Assembly: GCA_965237565.1 (NCBI GenBank)
Contig: OZ250145.1
Coordinates: 682,001-746,000 of the forward strand
Origin: JANQSP01 sp965237565
GTDB lineage: Bacteria; Bdellovibrionota; Bdellovibrionia; Bdellovibrionales; UBA1609
Direction: 5' to 3'
Length of the DNA: 64,000 nucleotides
The notes under the pieces are model-generated. The model searched no databases and was not told the origin of the DNA. It saw nothing but the letters and a program-made list of their open reading frames with translations. The translations under genes were made by a program, and so were the position numbers. Positions 42,329 through 50,970 of this stretch are shown piece by piece. Position 1 is the stretch's first letter. Every line of letters starts with the position of its first letter.

Positions 42329-42856
42329 CTATATTTGCTCAATGCATTCGTATCCTTCTTTTTTAAGAGTATTGATTTCTTGTTGTAAAGTATTTCGACA
42401 AAATGTTTTTTGGTTGTCGGAAAATTGACCAATTTGTTCATTCTGATAATCTACTCTTTTAAACCAAACACAAAGCAAGTCTCCTGATTTATTTTTGGTG
42501 TACTCTCGCAAAGTCAATCTCACATTTTGAGAATCCTTTACACACAGAGTCTCTGTAGGAACAAACTCATCACCTGCATTCGGCAAGAGACAGTTATTAA
42601 ATTTTTCTCTACATTCTTCATCGGTTAAACATTTTTTGGAACAATTAAAAGACTGAGTAGCTTGATTGGAACTCACCTCCCACTCAAGTATTGCTTTTTC
42701 TGTAACTCCCAGCGGAAAACTTTCTATCTCGTATTCAATGTTCGTTTGTATGTTTCTAACATCTGGAATCTCAATGGCCTCTTCTTCACTTTCGTCACAA
42801 GCACTTGATAGCAAAACCAAAGCAAAAAGAACTGAGATTCCCAATTTTTGGATCAC
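42329..42856 (-). CDS. 8-Cys lipoprotein, paralog family B, copy 1
   Basis: 175 residues with a signal peptide and lipobox LSSAC. The mature domain has the family-B cysteines: FNCSKKC, ECREKFNNCLLP, LC, LLC, TFC, YEC. It lacks the FDTEP and YWYAVN core found in copies 2 and 3, having a diverged FKRVDYQ instead, so it is the most distant copy. Convergent with the LolC-like gene. Function unknown; envelope location is inferred from the lipobox. Possible four disulfides. Confidence 0.75.
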   Translation of the reverse strand: MIQKLGISVLFALVLLSSACDESEEEAIEIPDVRNIQTNIEYEIESFPLGVTEKAILEWEVSSNQATQSFNCSKKCLTDEECREKFNNCLLPNAGDEFVPTETLCVKDSQNVRLTLREYTKNKSGDLLCVWFKRVDYQNEQIGQFSDNQKTFCRNTLQQEINTLKKEGYECIEQI

Positions 42857-42932
42857 AACTTTTTTCCTGCTATCTTAAGATTCACTATGATCAAGCCTGC
42901 TACCAGAGCTGTGACCCCAAAGAGCTTTGAAC

Positions 42933-43397
42933 TCAGTTAGATTCCACTTCTTCTTCTGTGCAGACATACTCCTCATCATCCTCCAACTTATCTTGGCAAT
43001 AGTTTGGGATGTTCACAGCGTACCAATAAAGTGTTCCCCCTGTGGACTTCGCATCACAAACCAGTCGTCCCTTTCCTGGCTCTGTGTCGAAAAGTCTAAG
43101 GGTAACAGAGGCATAGCCTTCTCTCGTACAAGTGAGAGATACGAAGGATGATGAGGCGGAAGGTGCAAGGCACTCAGCGTATTTTTTGTTGATGCACACA
43201 GTGTCACCATCGCAACTTGCCGAGCAATCAAAATCCACCACTTCTTCTTGGGTCTCTTTTGTGGCAACACTATCGACTTCTAAATTACCTTCTAACTTTT
43301 CGGCCTGCAAATATGCTTCATCGGGTCCCGCATCATCTGAGCCACAAAAAGTGAGAAATAAACAAGATAGAACCAATAAAATTTTGAATATTTTCAT
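42933..43397 (-). CDS. 8-Cys lipoprotein, paralog family B, copy 2
   Basis: 154 residues, lipobox LTFC. The mature part carries FDCSASC, VCINKKYAECLAP, TC, then RLFDTEPGKGRLVCDAKS, GTLYWYAVNIPNYC and EYVCTEE. This core repeats almost unchanged in copy 3 (FDCSTSC, LRTFDTEPRKGKLLCDLKS, GTIYWYAVNIRDFC). No known domain is recognised. AAGGAG lies 9 nt upstream of its ATG. The 140-bp gap upstream holds a TTTGGA-N6-TCCAAA inverted repeat (43424-43441). Confidence 0.78.
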   Translation of the reverse strand: MKIFKILLVLSCLFLTFCGSDDAGPDEAYLQAEKLEGNLEVDSVATKETQEEVVDFDCSASCDGDTVCINKKYAECLAPSASSSFVSLTCTREGYASVTLRLFDTEPGKGRLVCDAKSTGGTLYWYAVNIPNYCQDKLEDDEEYVCTEEEVESN

Positions 43398-43537
43398 TAT
43401 TTACAACTCCTTTTTTAGATTGATTTTTGGATCATAGTCCAAATGATTTGGGATGTGTAGGAATTTTTCGAACTTTCTTGGAAGCTTATAATGCAGAGCA
43501 AGGCAAATTTCAGGCCTTTTCATTGAAATTGGACACT

Positions 43538-44449
43538 CTATTTCGACTCCTCGGTACACGCATAGCCTCTTTCGCTAACTAGAGCATCAATGGCTTCCTC
43601 CAGTTTTTTCTCACAAAAATCTCTGATGTTTACAGCATACCAGTAAATTGTTCCCGATGCTGCTGATTTCAAATCACAAAGTAGTTTCCCTTTTCTCGGC
43701 TCTGTATCAAAAGTTCTGAGAACAAATGTGTACTCCCTATTGGAGTTCAGACTAGAGCAGGAAACATTTTTCGCAACAAATGATTCCTCTGAGCTTTTGG
43801 GTAGTAGGCATATACTGTATTTCAGAGTACACTCTTTTGTACCTACTTGGCAGGAGGTAGAGCAGTCAAAGGTATCCAGCTGCTCAACCGATTGACCGAC
43901 TTCTCCTGTTTCCTTTTCGATAACTGTTGTTACAGTAGTTGCTTCTTTTTGATCCAGTTTTTGTTTAACGATTGTGGTAGTGATGGTTGCACCATCCTCA
44001 GTTCTTTCAAGGATCACTGCGGAAACATCCTCTGGAGGCGCAATTTCGGCTGGTCTAAGAACTACGGTGGTAGTGGTGATTCGTCCTTTGGCTTGCGGAA
44101 CAAGGACGATTTGTTTTTGATCTTCTCCCCTCAGGATCGCATTCACATCTACACTGATGATCACTTCTTGTGCTTGTTGTGTTGAAGGCTCACTCCCTTC
44201 TGTTGCTTGTGATGCAGTGGTATCTCCGGCGACTGTGTCTTTCTCATCATCGTCGTTATCGTCGTCATCGTCGTTATCGTCATCTTCGTTATCGTCATCT
44301 TCGTTGGACTCTTTACCCTCGTTCTCTAGGTCATCCACCAAGTAAGGACCGGTGACAGCAACTTTATTTCGCTCATCATCGGCGGATCCGCAACCAGTTA
44401 GCAAAAAAATAGAAAGCAAAAAAGAAACAAGGATACTTGCAATTTTCAT
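43538..44449 (-). CDS. 8-Cys lipoprotein, paralog family B, copy 3, with acidic linker
   Basis: 303 residues with a lipobox LLTGC, followed by a long Asp/Glu/Asn run (residues ~45-70, DDDNDDDDDNDDDE) and a Thr/Val-rich repetitive stretch (ITTTTVVLRP, ATITTTIVKQ). The last ~115 residues form the family-B 8-Cys domain, highly similar to copy 2. AGGTTTTTCATG: GGAGG sits upstream of the start. The acidic linker may hold the domain away from the membrane or bind Ca2+; that is inference. Confidence 0.78.
   Translation of the reverse strand: MKIASILVSFLLSIFLLTGCGSADDERNKVAVTGPYLVDDLENEGKESNEDDDNEDDDNDDDDDNDDDEKDTVAGDTTASQATEGSEPSTQQAQEVIISVDVNAILRGEDQKQIVLVPQAKGRITTTTVVLRPAEIAPPEDVSAVILERTEDGATITTTIVKQKLDQKEATTVTTVIEKETGEVGQSVEQLDTFDCSTSCQVGTKECTLKYSICLLPKSSEESFVAKNVSCSSLNSNREYTFVLRTFDTEPRKGKLLCDLKSAASGTIYWYAVNIRDFCEKKLEEAIDALVSERGYACTEESK
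44242..44318 (-). repeat. Asp/Glu/Asn-coding microsatellite in lipoprotein
   Basis: A repetitive stretch of GAT/GAC/GAA/AAC codons (minus strand) coding an acidic run. Confidence 0.85.
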
Positions 44450-44568
44450 GAAAAACCTCCAGCTAGCAAAGCAAAAACCGCGACGAATGAATCGGAATGA
44501 TCACTCGCACGAATTTGGACCATAATTCGATTTGGCTCAAAAATACAGAAAAATTCTAGATAAATTAG

Positions 44569-44657
44569 TGGTGCACCCGGAGCGACTTGAACGCTCACAT
44601 CCAAAAATGGATACTAGGCCCTCAACCTAGCCTGTCTACCAATTCCAGCACGGGTGC
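44569..44657 (-). tRNA. tRNA-Leu(GAG)
   Basis: Acceptor GCACCCG pairs with CGGGTGC, with discriminator A and an encoded CCA. The anticodon stem CTAGG/CCTAG encloses the loop TTGAGGG, anticodon GAG. The long variable arm fits Leu. It is a second Leu tRNA besides the UAG one at 16.7 kb. Confidence 0.95.
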
Positions 44658-44698
44658 ATGATTTTTTTTGCTCCGCCATCATAACAAGTGATACAGTT

Positions 44699-44727
44699 TT
44701 GACGCATTATAATATTGATGATATTTG
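44699..44727 (+). promoter_or_regulatory. Weak candidate promoter upstream of yajC
   Basis: TTGACG at 44699-44704, 17 bp spacer, then TATTTG at 44722-44727. The -35 is good and the -10 poor. It lies 55 bp before the yajC ATG. Confidence 0.3.
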
Positions 44728-44781
44728 ATTCTGATAGCTTTTTTAGTTTAGTTAAGCCTTGCTTAAAAATTGAGAAATTTC

Positions 44782-45126
44782 ATGTTTTTTTTACTTATTG
44801 GACTTTTCTTTTCTTTCGCCGTCTGGGCGGAGTCTCCTCCGGCTAAAGAACCTCATTTTATTGAGAAAATATTTCCTTTTCTACTCGTTTTTGCCCTTTT
44901 TTATCTCATACTGATTCGCCCTGCACAAAAAAGACAAAAAAAACACCAAGAACTCATCAAACAGCTCAAAAAGGGAGATCAGGTCATTACTTCCAGTGGC
45001 ATCTTGGGAACCATCCAAGGTTTGACCGACAGTTTTATTACCTTGGAAATTGCTGACAATGTAAAGATTAAAGTTTTAAGGTCTCAGGTTTCTTCTCTTG
45101 CTGAGAAACAAGTGAAGCAAACCTAA
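44782..45126 (+). CDS. yajC: Preprotein translocase subunit YajC
   Basis: 114 residues from the ATG at 44782; a TTG 4 codons earlier is possible. An unusual signal-like N-terminus (MFFLLIGLFFSFAVWAE) precedes the family helix IFPFLLVFALFYLILIRPAQKRQKKH, followed by the conserved KGDQVITSSGILGTI. YajC joins SecDF in the Sec holotranslocon. It is the first gene of yajC-secD-secF. Confidence 0.93.
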   Translation: MFFLLIGLFFSFAVWAESPPAKEPHFIEKIFPFLLVFALFYLILIRPAQKRQKKHQELIKQLKKGDQVITSSGILGTIQGLTDSFITLEIADNVKIKVLRSQVSSLAEKQVKQT

Positions 45127-45153
45127 ACTTTATTTTTCGATAGGGAATGCATC

Positions 45154-46860
45154 GTGATTGAAAATAATAAAATTCGTTGGCTCATTGTCTGTTTTTTCCT
45201 AGCCCTAGCCATAGGCTGGATAGTTCCAAATTTTTATTCCTTCGACAAGAAGGATTGGTGGATTTCAAAAGAAAAATTGATCTATGGCTTAGATATCCAA
45301 GGAGGACTGTATCTTGTTATGAGAGTAGCCACTGATGAGAGCATCTATGAGAAGTTAAAAAGTCTCACTGCTAATTTAAAAAATCAGTTAAACGAGGCAG
45401 GAATCCAAATCAAATCCATTACCGTATCAAAGAAAAATACGGGGCAGATGACTTTGTCATTGAAGGAAGTAAAAGATCGAGCAAAGACCGAAAAAGTGAT
45501 TCAAGGCAGTTACTCTCTTTCGATTGTGGGGGACACGAGTCTTCGACTTCTCGGCGGTTCCGATCAAACTCTCATCTTGGGTTATAACGAATTGGATCTG
45601 ATTCGGCTACGTAAAACCATTGTGAATCAAGTCGTAGAAGTGATCCGTCGGCGGATTGATGAGTTTGGCGTCAGCGAACCAATCATTACCGCTCAAGGAA
45701 ATGACCGAGTGATCATCCAGTTGCCAGGAGTACAAAATTCGGCAAAAGCGAGAGATATTATTCAAAGGACAGCCCAATTGGAGTTTCGCTTAGTCAATGA
45801 TGAAATAAAGACGGAAGAACTTATTGGCTGGGTAAGGGAAGCAGAAAAAGCAGGGAACTACTCCTTAAGCATTCAACTCTCTTATCCACAGTACGTTCAA
45901 AGAATCAACGAGGATCTAAAAAATAAAATTCCCGAGCACCATTTTTTGGTCTTTAGAAAGGCAGAATCTAGCAGTAACTTGATGGCTGGAAAAGTCCCCG
46001 TTTTGGTCCGCACAGATAGTGGAATGAGTGGAGAGGATTTACAGACCGCTTTTGTGGGAGCAGGTGAGTTTGGTAATCCGCAAGTGGTCTTTCATATTGA
46101 TGTGACAGGCCGTAAGGCCTTTTCAGACTTAACAGGTAATAATATTGGCAAGTCCTTAGCTATTATCTTGGATAAGGAATTGAAATCTATGCCGGTGATT
46201 CGTTCACGTATTCCCGGTAATGGAAGTATTGATTTGGGACGGGGAGGCGGACAAGATCTTCAAGAAGAAGCTGAAATGATTGCAACAGTTTTGCGAGCAG
46301 GAGCTTTACCAGCTCGTTTAACGAAGATGGAAGAACGTATCGTAGGCCCCACCTTGGGCCGTGACTCCATTGAGAAAGGAAAAAAAGCTGGAATCATGGC
46401 GGGTCTCTTAGTGATTGTTTTTATGTTTCTCTATTATCGCACTCTTGGCATAGTGGCCAACGTAGCTTTGTGTATGAACATTTTGCTTTTGCTGGCTCTG
46501 CTCACTTCCTTGGGGGCCACTCTCACTTTGCCGGGTGTAGCGGGTATCATTTTAACGATTGGAATGGCTGTGGATGCGAATGTAATCATTTATGAACGTT
46601 TAAAAGAAGAACTAAAAAAAGGCTCCTCCATTGCACTCGCTGTGAAGGATGGCTACAGCTACGCTTTGTCGGCTATTTTGGATGCTAATATTACGACTGC
46701 GATTGTTTGTATCGTATTGATGTTTTTTGGAACCGGTCCAATCAGAGGTTTTGCTGTGACCTTGTTTTGCGGAATCATTACCTCCATGTTTACAGCTGTC
46801 TTTGTTTCTCGGACTCTTTTAAATACTTTGATAACCCGCTTTCATCTAAAGAGTTTTTAA
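45154..46860 (+). CDS. secD: Protein translocase subunit SecD
   Basis: 568 residues from a GTG with AGGGA upstream. The first helix is followed by the family motif YGLDIQGGLYLVM, a long periplasmic P1 domain, and six C-terminal helices with TIGMAVDANVIIYERLKEEL. It uses the proton gradient to pull proteins across the membrane. It lies 27 bp after yajC and 11 bp before secF. Confidence 0.96.
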   Translation: MIENNKIRWLIVCFFLALAIGWIVPNFYSFDKKDWWISKEKLIYGLDIQGGLYLVMRVATDESIYEKLKSLTANLKNQLNEAGIQIKSITVSKKNTGQMTLSLKEVKDRAKTEKVIQGSYSLSIVGDTSLRLLGGSDQTLILGYNELDLIRLRKTIVNQVVEVIRRRIDEFGVSEPIITAQGNDRVIIQLPGVQNSAKARDIIQRTAQLEFRLVNDEIKTEELIGWVREAEKAGNYSLSIQLSYPQYVQRINEDLKNKIPEHHFLVFRKAESSSNLMAGKVPVLVRTDSGMSGEDLQTAFVGAGEFGNPQVVFHIDVTGRKAFSDLTGNNIGKSLAIILDKELKSMPVIRSRIPGNGSIDLGRGGGQDLQEEAEMIATVLRAGALPARLTKMEERIVGPTLGRDSIEKGKKAGIMAGLLVIVFMFLYYRTLGIVANVALCMNILLLLALLTSLGATLTLPGVAGIILTIGMAVDANVIIYERLKEELKKGSSIALAVKDGYSYALSAILDANITTAIVCIVLMFFGTGPIRGFAVTLFCGIITSMFTAVFVSRTLLNTLITRFHLKSF

Positions 46861-46871
46861 AGGAATCATTC

Positions 46872-47783
46872 ATGAAGAATCCACGTTTCGATTTTTTGTC
46901 TTCTTCTTTTTATGTGACCCCTTTTTCTTTGTTTTTGGTGTTGGTGGCACTGGTATGGATTTTATGGAATGGATTCAATTATGGAATTGATTTTGCTGGA
47001 GGAAATGAAATCCAAATTCGTTTTCAGCAAGCTCCCTCCGTTGAGTTGATCCGAAGCTATGTTTCCAAAAAAGGTTTTGTCAAACCCTCGGTTCAGGCGA
47101 TAGGGGATGAAAACAATGAGTTTCTCATTCTGATAGATAATTCTTCACAAACTGAATCAAGCAATATTTCAGCGGTTGAGTCTTTGGTTGCATCTCTAAA
47201 AAAAGATTTTGCTGATAAGGGTATTGAAATACGCAGAATGGACTCCATTGGTCCACAGATTGGATCCGAACTGAGAAAAAAAGGACTTCTCGCTATTTTG
47301 TACAGCTTGCTGATGATTCTGATTTATTTGAGCATTCGTTTCGATTACAAGTTCGCTCCCGCAGCCGTGATTTGTTTGTTTCATGATACCGTTTTAACCA
47401 TGTGGATTTTTACTTTTTTTAATTTGGTTGTCAGTGTGCAAACCCTTGCAGCTTTGCTAGCAATCATTGGTTACTCTCTCAATGATACCATTGTGACTTT
47501 TGATCGCATCAGGGAAAATATGGAATATTTTGGGAAAAAAGAATCTTTTTTCAAATTGTGTAATCGCTCCATTAACGATGTTCTCTCTCGCACTTTGCTC
47601 ACTTCTTTGACGACGATAATGGCTGTAGGGACCATGTGGTTTTACACAGATGGTGTGATTAAAGATTTTTCTTTTACCTTGGGAATCGGGGTGATCATTG
47701 GGACCTATTCTTCTATTTATATTGCTACGCCCTTGGTTATCTTGATGGAGCATTTTAAGAAGGAAAGGAAAGCTCTATCTTGA
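46872..47783 (+). CDS. secF: Protein translocase subunit SecF
   Basis: 303 residues from the ATG at 46872, which has AAAGGAA 7 nt upstream; the open frame runs back into secD but that part is a shadow. Motifs NYGIDFAGGNEIQIRF and IIGYSLNDTIVTFDRIRENM are as expected. SecF pairs with SecD in the translocon. About six membrane helices. Confidence 0.96.
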   Translation: MKNPRFDFLSSSFYVTPFSLFLVLVALVWILWNGFNYGIDFAGGNEIQIRFQQAPSVELIRSYVSKKGFVKPSVQAIGDENNEFLILIDNSSQTESSNISAVESLVASLKKDFADKGIEIRRMDSIGPQIGSELRKKGLLAILYSLLMILIYLSIRFDYKFAPAAVICLFHDTVLTMWIFTFFNLVVSVQTLAALLAIIGYSLNDTIVTFDRIRENMEYFGKKESFFKLCNRSINDVLSRTLLTSLTTIMAVGTMWFYTDGVIKDFSFTLGIGVIIGTYSSIYIATPLVILMEHFKKERKALS

Positions 47784-47806
47784 TTTGCTGTGCTTGGAAC
47801 AAAAAA

Positions 47807-48379
47807 CTAAAGAGCCATCACTTCTTTGACTTCAGGAATGTACTTTTTTAGATGATTTTCAATTCCTTGTTTCAAAGTGAAAGAGGAACTGGGGCAACCG
47901 GAGCAAGCTCCTTGCAGTTTTAAAAAAACAACTCCCTTTTCGTACTTAGCGAAGGAAATAAAACCTCCATCCATAGCCACTGCTGGTTGAATGTCTTTTT
48001 CTAGTATGGTTTTGATTTTTCTCACTACTTCTGAATCCTCTCCTCCGCCTCCATCTTGCTTTTCATTTTGCTTTTCATCTTGGAGGTTCAAGTGCAAGAC
48101 GGTTTTTCCCTCGTCTATATGTTCCTTGATCATTTGTGAGAGAGGTTCAATGAGGATGTCCCAATCCACCCATTCTTCCTTCGTGACGGTTATGAAATTG
48201 GACCCGATAAATATCTTTGTCGCCCACGGGAAGCCCATAATTTTTTCAGCCAAGGGAGAAGATTGAGAAGAATCACCCGTTTCCCAGTTTTTTGTTGTCA
48301 GAGTGCGATCGACTGTGAACTTTATGGATTGGGGATTCGGGGTGGATTCAACAGATATTCTTGTCTTTTCTTTGTCCAT
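47807..48379 (-). CDS. Nfu-type Fe-S cluster scaffold/carrier
   Basis: 190 residues. Residues ~8-90 match the Nfu N-terminal domain (VESTPNPQSIKFTVDR, SPLAEKIMGFPWATKIFIG). After a short EKQNEKQDGGGG linker the NifU C-terminal domain has IQPAVAMDGGFISFAKYEKG and the cluster-binding C-x-x-C in LQGACSGCPSSSFTLKQGIE. It carries Fe-S clusters to target proteins. Convergent with secF; divergent from the aldolase gene. Confidence 0.92.
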   Translation of the reverse strand: MDKEKTRISVESTPNPQSIKFTVDRTLTTKNWETGDSSQSSPLAEKIMGFPWATKIFIGSNFITVTKEEWVDWDILIEPLSQMIKEHIDEGKTVLHLNLQDEKQNEKQDGGGGEDSEVVRKIKTILEKDIQPAVAMDGGFISFAKYEKGVVFLKLQGACSGCPSSSFTLKQGIENHLKKYIPEVKEVMAL

Positions 48380-48475
48380 GACGTATTTATAACTGATTTC
48401 GCTGGTTTATTCCAGCTTGATTTCATCCTTTGGTCAGAATAGTTTCTGGAGGATAATGAAAAAGGGAATCTTTTT

Positions 48476-49399
48476 ATGACCCATCGGGTGCAACAAATTC
48501 TTAGTTATTACAAACATGAAAATCAAAAAGTCTTGGATCAGCTTGCACGTATTTTGAATCATGGGCGTTTGGCAGGTACGGGCAAATTGGTGATTCTACC
48601 CGTGGATCAAGGATTTGAGCACGGTCCTCTCCAAAGCTTTAGTAAAAATCCTCGTGCACAAGATCCCCTATATCACTTCGAGCTGGCCATCAAAGCTGGA
48701 TGCAATGCCTACGTAGCTCCCTTGGGTTTTTTGCAGGCTGGAGCGAAAGATTTTGCTCATAAAATTCCCCTCATTTTGAAAATGAATCATTCAGATAGTC
48801 TTTACAAAGACGAGGAAGCTCCTTTTCCAGCTCTCATTTCTTCTGTCGAGATGGCTTGTGAGTTGAAATGCTCAGCCATCGGTTTAACCATTTACCCCGG
48901 TAGTACCGCTTCCAGACAAATGTACGAACAAGTGGCCCGCGTATCGGAACAGGCAAGAAAATGTGGTTTGGCAGTTGTGATTTGGTCTTATCCAAGAGGA
49001 AAAGGTCTCTCCAAAAAGGGAGAAACAGCTTTGGATGTCGTGGCCTATGCTGCTCACATTGCTGCACAGTTGGGAGCACATATTATTAAGGTGAAACCGC
49101 CGAGCAATTTTATTGAAAAAGAATCTGCCAAAAAAGCTCTTGAACACAAAAATATAAAAATGGAAAAACTCTCAGACCGTGTTCGCACAGTGATGCAATC
49201 AGCTTTTAATGGACAAAGGATTGTGATTTTTAGCGGAGGTCCAGCCAAGGAAAAAGAGGCTTTCCTTGAAGAAGTGGAAGAACTGGCTGTCGGGGGGGGC
49301 CATGGCAGTATCGTGGGACGAAATGCCTTTACACGTCCTTTTAATGAGTCTGTGGATTTGTTGGGAGAGGTTATGGCTATTTATGAGAAGCACAGTTAG
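48476..49399 (+). CDS. Class I fructose-bisphosphate aldolase
   Basis: 307 residues of the FbaB/DhnA-type archaeal-style class I aldolase family. Family motifs: LVILPVDQGFEHGP, then GLTIYPGS, VIWSYPRG and the Schiff-base region HIIKVKPPS, plus IFSGGPAKEKEAFL at the phosphate site. It cleaves or forms fructose-1,6-bisphosphate in glycolysis/gluconeogenesis. A mini-frame (ATG at 48456, MKKGIFL-stop) with GGAGG upstream ends by overlapping the aldolase ATG. It is distinct from the class II Fba. Followed by lysS. Confidence 0.9.
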   Translation: MTHRVQQILSYYKHENQKVLDQLARILNHGRLAGTGKLVILPVDQGFEHGPLQSFSKNPRAQDPLYHFELAIKAGCNAYVAPLGFLQAGAKDFAHKIPLILKMNHSDSLYKDEEAPFPALISSVEMACELKCSAIGLTIYPGSTASRQMYEQVARVSEQARKCGLAVVIWSYPRGKGLSKKGETALDVVAYAAHIAAQLGAHIIKVKPPSNFIEKESAKKALEHKNIKMEKLSDRVRTVMQSAFNGQRIVIFSGGPAKEKEAFLEEVEELAVGGGHGSIVGRNAFTRPFNESVDLLGEVMAIYEKHS

Positions 49400-49458
49400 G
49401 GATTGGATGTTTGTAAAGAAGTACTGAAAAAAAAATGATGAAATAATAAAAGGAAAAA

Positions 49459-50952
49459 ATGTCCATCGATAAAAAAAACAATGTTTTAAGAGAAGAAAAA
49501 CAAAAAAAATTAGACAAGTTGTTGCAAAAAGGAATGAATCCTTTCCCACACCAATTCAAAAGAACTCATCTGAGCTCCCTCGTCCAAAAGCAATATGAAT
49601 CTTTACAAGCGGGTGAATTCGCTGAAAAGGAAATACAAATCGCCGGTCGCTTGATGTTAATGAGGGATATGGGGAAGGCTTCCTTTTTTAATATTCAGGA
49701 CCCAGAGGGTTCTCAGCAGTGTTATGTAAAAACCAAGGAACTGGATGCAAAATCCCTTGATTTTTTTTCTTTGGTCGATATTGGGGACATTATTGGAGTG
49801 CAAGGATTCCCTTTCAAAACACGGACCGGTGAACTCACTATTCGTTGCAAAAATTTTCAAATTCTTTGTAAAACTTTGGAGCCTTTGCCTGAAAAATATC
49901 ATGGTTTGGAAGATAAAGAACTAAAGTACCGTTATCGCTACTTAGATTTTATTATGAATCCTGAATCCAAAAAAGTATTTTTCATTCGTTCACAGGTGAT
50001 TCGTGAAATTCGTTCCTTCATGGATCAAAAAGGGTTTATGGAAGTAGATACCCCCACTCTTCAGCCCCTCTATGGAGGGGCTTTGGCTCAACCATTCTCC
50101 ACACATCATCGAGCTTTAAATTGTGATTTGTTTTTAAAAATTTCCCCAGAGCTCTATTTAAAAAGACTGATCGTAGGGGGTTTTGAAAAAGTTTATGAAT
50201 TAAGTAAGAATTTTAGAAACGAGGGAGTGGATCGTTTGCACAATCCTGAGTTCATGATGTTGGAATATTACGAAGCGTATACGGACTATTTGGATCAAAT
50301 GAAACAGTTTGAAGAGTTGATTTGTCATGTGGCGAAAAAGGTAAAGGGGTCTTTGCAATTTTCTTATAGAGGACGACCATTGGATCTGACTCCTCCTTGG
50401 AAGAGACTCACCCTGTTTGAAGGAATTCAAAAGTATGGAGACTTTTCAGTGGAAGGGAAAAGCCAGAAAGAATTGTTTCAAAAAATTCAATCCCTGGGCC
50501 CAGAAAATAAAACAACAGTTCTTGAAAGTAAAAGCTCGCGTGGAGAAATGCTCATGGAGCTTTTCAAACTTTTAGTTGAAAAACATTTGTGGGATCCAGT
50601 TTTTATTATGGATTTCCCAGAAGATGTCTCGCCTTTGACCAAGAAGCATAGGGAGACACCGGATCTAGTAGAGCGCTTTGAACCGTATGTGGCAGGCATG
50701 GAGATCGGCAACGCTTATACGGAGTTGAATCGTCCTGATGAACAAAGAAAAAGACTGCAAGAACAAGAAAAACAAAGGATAGAAAACGTGGACCAACCGA
50801 TGGATCACGATTTTGCAAAGGCCATTGATGTGGGAATGCCTCCCACGGGAGGAGTGGGTCTCGGTGTGGAACGACTCATTCTTTTGCTGGCCGATCAAGC
50901 AAGTTTACGAGACATTATTTTGTTTCCCAGCTTGAAACCTCAACTTGAGTGA
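49459..50952 (+). CDS. lysS: Lysyl-tRNA synthetase (class II)
   Basis: 497 residues charging tRNA-Lys (one copy of which is at 32.8 kb). The N-terminal OB-fold anticodon domain contains RLMLMRDMGKASFFNIQD. Class II motif 1 is present near 180, motif 2 has FRNEGVDRLHNPEF and motif 3 is GGVGLGVERLILLL. Start ATG with AAAGGA upstream. recG follows 18 bp later, probably on the same transcript. Confidence 0.96.
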   Translation: MSIDKKNNVLREEKQKKLDKLLQKGMNPFPHQFKRTHLSSLVQKQYESLQAGEFAEKEIQIAGRLMLMRDMGKASFFNIQDPEGSQQCYVKTKELDAKSLDFFSLVDIGDIIGVQGFPFKTRTGELTIRCKNFQILCKTLEPLPEKYHGLEDKELKYRYRYLDFIMNPESKKVFFIRSQVIREIRSFMDQKGFMEVDTPTLQPLYGGALAQPFSTHHRALNCDLFLKISPELYLKRLIVGGFEKVYELSKNFRNEGVDRLHNPEFMMLEYYEAYTDYLDQMKQFEELICHVAKKVKGSLQFSYRGRPLDLTPPWKRLTLFEGIQKYGDFSVEGKSQKELFQKIQSLGPENKTTVLESKSSRGEMLMELFKLLVEKHLWDPVFIMDFPEDVSPLTKKHRETPDLVERFEPYVAGMEIGNAYTELNRPDEQRKRLQEQEKQRIENVDQPMDHDFAKAIDVGMPPTGGVGLGVERLILLLADQASLRDIILFPSLKPQLE

Positions 50953-50970
50953 ATGAAAAGGTGAGAGAAA

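Noticed and set aside
43424..43441. TTTGGA-N6-TCCAAA inverted repeat as an operator
   Set aside because: Only six-base arms and no second copy upstream of the paralogs; too weak to name a site.
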